Assembly (NCBI GenBank): GCA_025667525.1
Contig: CM046878.1
Coordinates: 573,170,868 to 573,234,867, forward strand
Reading direction: 5' to 3'
Length of the DNA stretch: 64,000 nt
DNA from: Glebionis coronaria
Taxonomy: Eukaryota > Streptophyta > Magnoliopsida > Asterales > Asteraceae
This document shows positions 55,015 through 64,000 of this stretch, piece by piece. A program made the translations under genes and the position numbers. Below the pieces are notes generated by a model. It did no database searches and was not told where the DNA came from. It saw only the letters and a list, made by a program, of their open reading frames with translations. Each line of letters opens with the position of its first letter. Position 1 is the stretch's first letter.

Positions 55015-55390
55015 AACTCTATTATTTATCAGTGAGCTCTGTTTTTATCAGAAAACGCTATTTATTATATGTGAACTCTGTTTTATCATAAAACTCTATT
55101 TATTTCCAGTGAACTCTGTTTTATCAGTAAACTCTATTTATTTCCAGTGAACTCTGTATTATCAGAATACTCTATTTATTTCCAGTGAACTCTGTTTTGT
55201 CATAAAACTCTATTTATTCCCAGTGAACTCTGTTTTATCAGAAAACTCTATTTATTTCCAGTGAACTCTGTTTTATTAGAAAACTATATTTATATCCAGT
55301 GAATTTTGTTTTGTCAGAAAACTCTATTTATTTCTAGTGAACTCTGTTTTGATCAGTAAACTATATTTATTATCAGTAAACTTTGTTTTC
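55015..55390 (+). repeat. Tandem repeat of about 40 bases, element C 5' LTR
   Basis: About nine copies of AACTCTATTTATTTCCAGTG followed by AACTCTGTTTTATCAGAA, with small variation. The corresponding array in the 3' LTR is 60650-61025. Confidence 0.88.
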
Positions 55391-55730
55391 ATCAATTAAC
55401 GCTGTCTTTATTAATAAACTTTTAAATTATCAAAGAAAGTCTATTTAACAGGAAACTCTGATCTTTAAACTCTTATATTTTACTGCAAGGTGCAGTGGTC
55501 AGTAAAACTCTAAATTTTCATAAACGTTTTAAAACAAACTTATGAACTCACCAACTTTATGTTGACATTTTTAATCATGTATTTTCAGGTAATTGACTGT
55601 ATGGACTATTTGGAGTCTGCTATGTGGTTTTGGCATGTAGAGGTCGTTCTCGGATCAAGCTCTCGATTACTCATGAAGTCACAGCCTCCCAAAGCCAGTC
55701 TTCCGCTGCGGTGAATTTGGGGGTGTGACA

Positions 55731-57400
55731 GATTGGTATCAGAGCCTTGGTTATAGAGAACTAGGTTGCATTTGTAATTCTAGACTATAACCGGCTCTCA
55801 GTTTTATTTAGTAGTAACATTCATCACATCATACTTATTCCACTGCTATATGAATATTTGCAATGCGTGGTTGTTATTGCTTCGTTGCTTGTCATGTTAT
55901 TACTTGTTTACATGAGTTCGATTGCTTGACTAGGGCACTTAGACATATAATATATTTTTATATGTGAACGATAGAACATTTATTGGGCATTGTGAGTTAC
56001 ACAATGGTCCCGCGGAATTTTTTTTTATAACAAACCCTAGAGACATCATGTGGATTTTGGTTGACGATTGGTCGTAAGTAATCCCCAGGTTCGAGCTAAT
56101 TCATTCAAAAAGGTTGAGAGGTGTAACAATACTTAACTATGCCTCAGTGGGCCTCATGTTTGATTGAGTGCGAGATGGAGTTAAGTATAGGACGTTACAC
56201 GGCCTATGATTTTGATGAATTACCTCGGGGGTGGGTAAGACTCGTAGTCTTACGTGTTAATGTATAATGTGTTGTATTTTTAGAGTCGAGCGGAGTCATC
56301 TAAAGGTTGAGATGTGTAATAATTCATAACAAAACCTGAGGCCATTCTTTGTGAGTGAGTTTCGAGGTTGGGTTATGATAAGTTATTACTCATCTTAGTG
56401 TTTGATGAGTCTTCCTCGAGGATGGGAAATATTTGTGTGATTGGATAATTACGTATTTAGAACCGAATACTATATAATTATCCTAATTATAATTGTGAAT
56501 TTCTTTGCTTGGTATACGTATACATCACTTTATCGCCTACCGACACTTACGTTCTTTAATCCGGTACTTTCGAAACGTCTACTTATGAAAGACGACTTAT
56601 TTGCAACTCATGCGCTTTGCTTTTGGTAATTTTGGATATTATCGTTTAGAGATTTTAACGATTATGAATTGGGTATTTTGTTGGTGACACTTAAGTAGGA
56701 TGATTTATGAAGTCTTTATTGAAATGGATTGGGACGCCTTTGCATTTGAATAAAGAAATCATAAATCACCGAACCATAAGTTTATGATAACATATTTGCA
56801 TAGATTAGGACGCTTCTGTATGCAAATATGAGATTATAAATGAGTGGGCTTAATGATATCCGACGTAACCCTGTATATTTATGGTATTGATTTAGTATTC
56901 CAATCTAGAGTGTATTTCTTTGGACTCAGGATTCATCCATGCGAATTTATCGTATTTCGTCTTGTTATCCTACCATTACGACGTTTTGATGAGTGATCTT
57001 TTAAGCTTAGTTTGATTCGCGAATTGATACATGATTTTTTTTTAAATATATACTGATCAACGTGAACTTAACGGGCTGGTGGTGGTGAACCCTTATAAAC
57101 TTTTAAGAGCTGACGATTTTTTTTCCGAATTGTTTCCATTTATCGTTGTATGAATGATGTCCGGTTTGTCAAATTGACATGTAGAACCACTCAAATATAT
57201 TCCACTCCTATCCATTATTTACCTATGTAACTATTGGTTGAAAACACGATTTTAAAAGTTCGAGCATAATTATCTGTGAGCAAATCTAAGTATATTCGAT
57301 GGAACACTCGGGTAGAACCTCAAAATCCTTTTTCTCTACACTTTTTAATTGGATAACAACGATTGAGTTCGAGGACGAACTCAAAATAACACGGATTGAA
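55731..57400 (+). other. Element C internal region, non-coding
   Basis: The primer-binding site TGGTATCAGAGCC is at 55734-55746. The rest lacks an ORF above about 62 codons. Two diverged units of about 190 bases (about 56110-56290 and 56302-56450; shared GGTTGAGA, GTGTAA, CCTCG and GATGGG words) are visible. An inverted repeat GAGTTCG-AGGA-CGAACTC (57365-57382) precedes the 3' LTR; a purine-rich tract is not obvious. Confidence 0.75.
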
Positions 57401-60400
57401 TGTCACAATCGGGAATTTTCAAGTATTTAAATAATAATAAATTATATTATTTATTAATCGAAATTCATTTTTGAGAGATATCAAATTTATTAGATTCGAA
57501 AACAAGAGTTTATTTTACATATAGTAAAATACTGCGCAAAATCTAAGAACTAACGCGATACAAATTAAATTTATATTTATTTTTCACGAGACATTTAATA
57601 AGAGATTTATTAAATTAGTTATTAGTTATCCGAAAACATTAGTTATTTAAGCTTTACATTATGATTCACGTTTTGTTTAATGATACATATATCTTAGAAT
57701 CTAGTTACCAAAAACAAACCTAAATACATGTAGGAACTCTCGGCCCCTTACCATTTTTTTTTATATACTGGAATTAACATCATGTCTCCTAACACCCTCT
57801 ATAATCCCATGTGTTATCCTTAAACACATCATGCTATTTGAAAGTCAAACATGGGATAGACAAATCTCTTGAAACAATGCATTATCACGTTTTTTTTCTT
57901 TTGCTGCCACAACACATGGTCATATGTACTTTTGTGTCTCCTTGAGAGCACATTTGGTAACTAAACTTGTTAATGCTTAACCAAACCAGCCCAACTACTA
58001 GTTAAATGTAATAGTGCCTATAAATACTAATCTAAATGCCCTCATATTCTCACACTCTAACAAACATATTCTCCATCTCAACCCCCTGTCTTCCAACAGA
58101 AGCTAACACCAACAAGAAAAACATGACCCTTCATTCTTCCCTTTTTATTCTTGGTGATTCGAGTAGTAGTAGCAAGAACACAATAAATCCATCTTCTTCA
58201 TTTCCGTATGGTTCCACAGAAACGACACAAACCCTCCTTTCTTTTTCTTCCTTTATGGGTCCACGACGGCAAAAACATGTGAGACCGGAGTGCGAGTATT
58301 AAGGGTTGTTGCTTTGAAGCTCTAGTTATGCTCATGTTGGGTGGTACCATGGGAAGCTTGGGTATATATGCAATTATGCATACTTTCGAAAGTAGAGTTT
58401 AGTTAGCTTCATATCGTCTAGATCTCGGTTCCATCTCTTTTGTAAGACCTGGTACAACCTCTCTCCTCTCTTTTGATTTTGTATCGATTACATAACTCTA
58501 GCTATCACCAAGTATGTGCTTGTGTACTAAAAAGGGAAACTAAGGTTTTAAACAAACAAAAACATATACCTTCTGATGTAGCGTCGACACGCATTGAAAA
58601 TCGTGATCGTAGAAGGGCCTTTGGTTTAAACAAAAGATACCACACTAAATAACCACCTTTAATAGTATCTTATAGGAAAATGAGAGCAATAGGAGCATGT
58701 TTGTTATTCTTAACGAAGTGAACAAGATTGTTATTTTATGTGAAAAAGTGCAACACCTGCTGATGTGTTTATAAAACGAGATTTTGAGGACTTTCGAGTC
58801 TGAACCGGCTTAAGTGTAAAACTAGAATATTGCTCGGAATAATGTTTTACTTATAACTCGCGAGTTTCTAAGCCTAAAAATGTATTAATACTGAGAAAAC
58901 CGTCATTAAAATAAGACAACTTTTATAAGAAAATGCCATGCATCTTTTGGTTATTAAATGCACTGTTTTGAGCATGGGTTTTGTCCCCGTTTCGGGTGCG
59001 GGTAAACAGAGGGTTAAGGGGCGTTTTGTAGATCACCTATCTAGCTTTACATAGCCACTTATAACACTTAAAACGGACATGTAACGAGTAAGATATGGCT
59101 TATAGAAAATATGTGAAATACTAGCAAAACATGTCACATTAAAACGACTGCTGACTTGCTGACTTTGGGGCTATATTCGACCCAGCTAAACTAGGACCAA
59201 GGGTTAGGACATGGGCACATTTCATAGATCACCTAGCTAGCTCTCCGTAGCCACTTGAAACACTTAAAACGGATTAATAACGAATGATCTACAACCTTTT
59301 GAAAATCTGCCAAAAACTGCACAAAAACTCAGCAAAAGCTGATGGAAATTGGAGGTTCTGACCTGCTGACTTCGAACTCGTTTTTACCCATTTTAAACTC
59401 TTTTCCATGCAAAAGTCAAATAACGAAAGTTGTAGCCGAGGTGGAAGACTATAAGCTTGCAAATTTTCGAGTTCTAACTCCTAATAACGAAGTAGCTACG
59501 CTCTCTCAAAAATTCAAGATGAGCATGACATACTATTGTAAATAATGACGAATAGTAAAAACGTCTCGACTAGCCTACTTTGGCACTGTTAATAAGACCT
59601 TAGGATCTGAACCGTCGAGAATACCAAACTAACTATTATACACATCATTGCCAAGTTTTTCAAAAAGTATGACCTTGCGTCTTTCGGTTTTATAACGAGA
59701 AACTTTTGACCTCGTGAAAGTTGACTATTTTGACCAAAAATGAGATTTTTGAAAAATGGTTATCTTTACATTTTAAACTAAACGCAAGCACTTATTGGTG
59801 ATAAAACTTTATATAAACCAATCGCATTGCATATTTAGCCTAAGTGTCGATTATCTACTTAGGTTGCGGATAATTGCTCGTGCATCGTTTCTGTGCCTCA
59901 CCTTATGTGCTATTCTATTTGCTACGGCTCTACAACGTTGAGGTGAGTTCATACCCCACCTTTTCTTGCTTTATTGAATTATAAATGTTTTATAATTGCT
60001 CTTTGGGGGAGGTACATGCTTGGTCGTAAACCAGTTATAAACTCACTTTCTTGTCAAGATTTATAAACGTGTTTGGTTGTGAATAACTATTTATAAATCA
60101 CTTGGCTTTATAAGCTAATTTTTAAGCTTACTTGGTCGGTCAGAAACAATATGAACTGTCTTACTTGTTAAGTGCTCATCTGTGAACTCTGTTAATTGTT
60201 TTAACAGTTACTAATTTTTCTACTATATGATTGCTTGATTTAACGCATGAACACAAGTACACTTACTCGTTTGATTATTTGTCTAAGTCCCTATTTAACC
60301 CAAGTTGCTTTTGGCCCACTTTCATGAACCGTTAATTTCGGACCGGATGACCGGTCGAAAGCGCGAATGTTATGGATAGATCTATCGGGACTGACATCCC

Positions 60401-61366
60401 TACCTAATTGTGACTGTGGGGTCAAATTAGGTACACCTGCATTTGAGTCTGATTACGGGTGTCGTGGGTTAGACACCTGTTTGGGCTACTTATTACAGTA
60501 TTGCTTTACTGCCGTATATGTTAACGTTTCGGTGTCATGAACTTAGACAATAATAAATGCTTTATTTTATTTAGTGACTTTGTATTTGTTATATTGTCAC
60601 TAACTGGTTGGAAAATCTTGTGGTTCATAAACAATTCCATTCTATTAGAAAACTCTATTATTTATCAGTGAGCTCTGTTTTTATCAGAAAACGCTATTTA
60701 TTATATGTGAACTCTGTTTTATCATAAAACTCTATTTATTTCCAGTGAACTCTGTTTTATCAGTAAACTCTATTTATTTCCAGTGAACTCTGTATTATCA
60801 GAATACTCTATTTATTTCCAGTGAACTCTGTTTTGTCATAAAACTCTATTTATTCCCAGTGAACTCTGTTTTATCAGAAAACTCTATTTATTTCCAGTGA
60901 ACTCTGTTTTATTAGAAAACTATATTTATATCCAGTGAATTTTGTTTTGTCAGAAAACTCTATTTATTTCCAGTGAACTCTGTTTTGATCAGTAAACTAT
61001 ATTTATTATCAGTAAACTTTGTTTTCATCAATTAACGCTGTCTTTATTAATAAACTTTTAAATTATCAAAGAAAGTCTATTTAACAGGAAACTCTGATCT
61101 TTAAACTCTTATATTTTACTGCAAGGTGCAGTGGTCAGTAAAACTCTAAATTTTCATAAACGTTTTAAAACAAACTTATGAACTCACCAACTTTAAGTTG
61201 ACATTTTTAAGCATGTATTTTCAGGTAATTGACTGTATGGACTATTTGGAGTCTGCTATGTGGTTTTGGCATGTAGAGGTCGTTCTCGGATCAAGCTCTC
61301 GATTACTCATGAAGTCACAGCCTCCCAAAGCCAGTCTTCCGCTGCGGTGAATTTGGGGGTGTGACA
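57401..61366 (+). repeat. Element C 3' LTR
   Basis: Nearly identical to 51766-55730, including the TATA box (58019-58026), the direct repeat and the 40-base array (60650-61025). Ends GGGGGTGTGACA before TSD GTTTT. Confidence 0.93.
58036..58302 (+). CDS. Hypothetical 88-aa ORF in element C 3' LTR
   Basis: Second copy of the ORF at 52400-52666, same protein. The identity follows from the young age of the LTR pair and is not by itself evidence of selection. Confidence 0.3.
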   Translation: MPSYSHTLTNIFSISTPCLPTEANTNKKNMTLHSSLFILGDSSSSSKNTINPSSSFPYGSTETTQTLLSFSSFMGPRRQKHVRPECEY

Positions 61367-61371
61367 GTTTT
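61367..61371 (+). repeat. TSD GTTTT, right copy (element C)
   Basis: Matches 51761-51765. Confidence 0.92.
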
Positions 61372-61388
61372 ATCATGTTCTTAGCCAG

Positions 61389-62110
61389 CCAGGACACCTG
61401 CTGGAGGATATACTCATCCTCTTTGCTCTACTTGCCACCGTAGGTACCCAGGGCCATGTCGCCGCGACAGTGACGCATGCTTCAAGTGTGGTCTTCCTGG
61501 CTATCGCATGAAGGACTGCCGCAAGGGCGAGATGGAGGGCACATCAGGACATGCTGATACCAAGCCTCCTCCTACTACTGGACGCGTTTACACGACATCT
61601 CGCGATCAGGCCAACAAGTCTACAGGTACCATCACTGGAATTTTGTATATGTATGGTCAAGCTGCATGTGTTCTGTTTGATACGGGTGCTACTCACTCGG
61701 TCATTTCTACTACTTATGCCAAGAATGTTAGGATACTCCCCATGCCACTAGAGAATAGACTCAGTATTTCCACGCCTTTGAGAGACTATGTACTTATAAC
61801 CCATGTGTACAAGAGCCTTCCCCTAGAGTTTGACGACAAGGTTCGTCTTGTTGACGCACTTCCGTTGGACATGAATGATTTTGACATGATTTTAGGCATG
61901 GATTGGCTATCCAAGCATCATGCTACCATAGACTGCCATTCATATCGAGTCATCTTCGGTGATGTTAATGTGCCAGAGTACATTCACAACGGGTTCGTAC
62001 CCGGCAGGTCTATACAAATAATATCAACCCTACAAGCACGTGCACTACTGTCACATGGGTGCGAGGGCTATCTAGCTACTGTTCATGACATGCATGCTGA
62101 ATCCCCATAA
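61389..62110 (+). pseudogene. Tekay-2 gag zinc knuckle and aspartic protease
   Basis: After the putative third intron the frame carries YTHPLCSTCHRRYPGPC and then the CCHC knuckle CFKCGLPGYRMKDC at about 61476-61517. The protease follows: CVLFDTGATHSVIS with catalytic Asp at 61679-61681, and DMILGMDWLSKHHATIDC near 61887. The protease matures the polyprotein. TAA at 62108-62110 interrupts; the RT continues in the same frame. Confidence 0.87.
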
Positions 62111-63694
62111 ATTCAGGATCAGCTGATAGTGTCAGAATTTCCAGATGTATTTCCAGAAGAACTTCCGGGCATACCACCTGCGCGTGAAGTGGAATTTAAT
62201 ATCGAGCTCATCCCAGGAGCTGAGCCGATTTCCAAGGCTCCTTATCGCATGGCTCCCATAGAGTTGAAGGAGCTGAAGGATCAATTGCAAGAACTTCTGG
62301 AACGAGGCTTTATTCGACCGAGCGCATCTCCATGGGGCGCACCGGTCTTATTCGTTAAGAAGAAGGACGACAGTATGCGTCTTTGCATAGACTATCGCGA
62401 GCTAAACAAGATTACCATCATGAATAGGTATCCACTCCCACGTATAGATGATCTGTTTGACCAACTCCAAGGGGCCAAACATTTCTCCAAGATTGATCTA
62501 AGGTCAGGCTATCATCAGCTACGGGTTAAGGAGCAGGACATCGCCAAGACTGCTTTCCGTACACGCTATGGCCACTAGGAATTTGTAGTCATGCCATTTG
62601 GCCTTACCAATGCTCCAGCAGTGTTCATGGATCTGATGAACAGAATCTTCCATGAATTTCTGGACAAGTTCGTCATTGTCTTCGTCGATGACATCCTGAT
62701 TTTCTCTAAGTCCAAGGAGGAACACGAAGACCATATTCGTACATTACTACAGATTCTTCGCCAGAAGCAGCTGTATGCTAAATTCTCCAAGTGTGAGTTC
62801 TGGTTAGACAAGGTGGCCTTCTTAGGTCACATTGTATCAGCAGAAGGAATCACGATGGATCGAGCGAAGGTTGAGGCTATTACCAAATGGCCAAGGCCGA
62901 CATCAGCGACCGAAGTCCGCAGTTTCTTAGGCTTAGCTGGTTATTACCGTAAGTTCATGGAGAACTTTTCCCGCCTAGCACTACCATTGACCAAACTGAT
63001 GCGGAAATGGGAGAAATTCGTCTGGTCTGAAGAACGAGAGAAGAGCTTTGAAGACCTGAAGCAGAAGTTGGTATCTGCACCTATTCTTACTCTCCCATCT
63101 GGTATGGGTGGATTTCAAATCTACAGTGATGCATCGGGGAAGGGACTTGGCTGTGTTCTCATGCAACATGGGAAAGTGATCGCGTACGCTTCACGACAAC
63201 TTAAGCCTTATGAGGAAAATTACCCTACCCATGACTTGGAACTTGTAGCAGTCGTGTTTGCATTGAAGATATGGAGGCACTACTTGTATGGAGAATCATG
63301 TGACATTTTCACAGACCACGAGAGCTTGAAGTACATCTTCACTCAGCGTGAATTGAACATGAGACAGAGGAGATGGTTAGAGATGTTGAAGGATTATGAC
63401 ATTAATCTGCAGTATCATCCCGGCAAGCCGAATGTAGTGGCTGATGCACTTAGCAGAAAGTCCGGAATGATCAACGACATTGAGATTGAGGAGGAAATCA
63501 TAAGAGACTTGGAGCGACTAGACATAGAGATCATGGTACGTGGACAACACGGTTACTGGGCTAATCTTAGAGTAGAACCCGAGTTACTCTCTAAGATCAA
63601 GGAAGCTCAGAAAGATGATGGAGAAATCTGGGCGATAATTCAGAATTTAGAGAAGCAGAAAAAATTTCGAGTAGAAGTAAATGGTATCTTATAG
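62111..63694 (+). pseudogene. Tekay-2 reverse transcriptase and RNase H
   Basis: Same frame as the protease. The region begins [24 protein letters not shown] blocks: [51 protein letters not shown] and catalytic [11 protein letters not shown] (Asp pair 62687-62692). RNase [37 protein letters not shown] and [18 protein letters not shown] at 62576-62578 falls in the RT where Tyr is expected (RYGH-EFVVM). Two adjacent TAG codons at 63692-63697 stand where family members have Trp-Gln. No frameshift is needed anywhere. Confidence 0.9.
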
Positions 63695-63697
63695 TAG

Positions 63698-64000
63698 GGC
63701 ACGAGACTTTGTGTTCCTGATGATCAAGAACTCCGGGAAGTCTTGTTAGCTGAGGCTCATAGCTCCCCATTCTCTATACATCCTGGTTCGACAAAGATGT
63801 ACCATGACATCAAGCAGTACTTTTGGTGGAGTGGTATGAAACAGGATGTTGCCACTTACGTCTCCAAATGTCTTACCTGCCAGCAGGTCAAGATCGAGCA
63901 CCAGCGATCTGGCGGTCTTCTTCAACCATTATATATTCCAGAGTGGAAGTGGGACAAAATCACCATGGATTTTGTTACTGGTCTTCCGCCGACTAAGAGA
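63698..64000 (+). pseudogene. Tekay-2 integrase, N-terminal part (window edge)
   Basis: Same frame after the double stop: GTRLCVPDDQELREVLLAEA, then the HHCC zinc finger (EAHSSPFSIHPGSTKMYHD; YVSKCLTCQQVKIEHQRSGG) and the start of the core (WKWDKITMDFVTGLPPTKR). The rest lies beyond the window. Confidence 0.88.

Larger units (their letters stand above)
51766..55730 (+). repeat. Element C 5' LTR
   Basis: Starts TGTCACAATCGGG, ends GGGGGTGTGACA. Contents: TATA box at 52383-52390 with an 88-codon ORF behind it, a diverged direct repeat of about 190 bases (about 53374-53544 and 53564-53752), and a tandem array of about 40-base units (55015-55390). Confidence 0.93.
51766..61366 (+). mobile_element. 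Element C: non-autonomous LTR retrotransposon with giant LTRs
   Basis: LTRs 51766-55730 and 57401-61366 (3965 and 3966 bp, about ten differences by eye), ends TGTCACA...TGTGACA, TSD GTTTT. The internal part is only 1670 bp with a tRNA-iMet-type primer-binding site and no gag or pol. About 83 percent of the 9.6 kb is LTR. The hairpin with an AGGA loop before the 3' LTR and the primer type suggest a dependent relative of Tekay-like elements. Inserted in the putative third intron of Tekay-2 gag. Confidence 0.93.
51698..61388 (+). other. Putative intron 3 of Tekay-2 gag, enlarged by element C
   Basis: Donor ATAACTG|GTATTC and acceptor TTCTTAGCCAG|CCAGG. Without element C and one TSD copy the intron would be 85 nt. 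Joined in phase it leads into the zinc-knuckle region at 61389. Confidence 0.55.
29584..64000 (+). mobile_element. Tekay-2: Ty3/gypsy chromovirus, interrupted twice, 3' end outside
   Basis: 5' LTR 29584-32473, tRNA-iMet-type primer-binding site, gag 5' part 32922-33562, gag 3' part 51235-51697 in three exons, zinc knuckle and protease 61389-62110, RT/RNase H to 63694, integrase start to the window edge. Copia-B lies between the gag parts with a perfect 5-bp TSD; element C lies in the third gag intron with a perfect 5-bp TSD. Inserted into the copia-A leader. Lesions seen in pol are stops, not frameshifts. Confidence 0.88.

Noticed and set aside
61508..62110. Independent protease gene
   Set aside because: Same frame and order as the Tekay-2 polyprotein; only a stop separates it from RT.

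Overview
The window is plant nuclear DNA made entirely of LTR retrotransposons nested in one another. I found no host gene, rRNA gene, canonical tRNA gene or CRISPR array. The mix of lineages (Tekay/Del-like chromoviruses, an Athila/Tat-like gag-pro element, SIRE-like Ty1/copia elements with a long extra 3' ORF) points to a flowering plant. The wording of the gag, integrase and 3'-ORF proteins resembles elements I know from Asteraceae (pyrethrum, lettuce and sunflower type genomes); that assignment is recollection, not a search result.

Layout, left to right. (1) 1-5232: 3' part of Tekay-1 (Ty3/gypsy; RT, RNase H, integrase, chromodomain, 3' LTR), with several frameshifts, ending inside an LTR of the next element. 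(2) 5233-23969: an Athila/Tat-like element without RT or integrase, arranged LTR-internal-LTR-internal-LTR, so two internal copies share the middle LTR. (3) 23970-29583: 5' part of copia-A, a SIRE-like element on the minus strand, cut on the left by the Athila-like tandem and on the right by Tekay-2. (4) 29584-64000: Tekay-2 on the plus strand, with 5' LTR, primer-binding site, gag, protease, RT/RNase H and the start of integrase, running off the right edge. Tekay-2 is interrupted twice: by copia-B (33563-51229, 17.7 kb, TSD AACAC) inside gag, and by element C (51766-61366, 9.6 kb, TSD GTTTT), a non-coding element made mostly of two 3.97-kb LTRs.

Inferred order of events: copia-A is oldest. 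The Athila-like tandem and Tekay-2 landed in it. Tekay-1 landed in an Athila-like LTR. Copia-B and element C landed in Tekay-2. Element C has nearly identical LTRs and is the youngest by that measure. No element has an intact full set of proteins; each carries stops or frameshifts or lacks pol.

The most unusual signals are as follows. (a) Copia-B appears composite: its 3' ORF is preceded by a PPT-like tract, a CT-rich stretch, a splice donor, an array of about 22 ATTCCG motifs and a splice acceptor, in nearly the same spacing as the LTR-leader-gag start of the same element. (b) Tekay-2 gag contains three short in-frame introns of 84, 77 and 85 nt, the third being the site of element C. (c) A tRNA-like Pol III unit lies antisense in every Athila-like LTR. 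(d) Copia-A and copia-B share the same -1 frame change between gag and protease.
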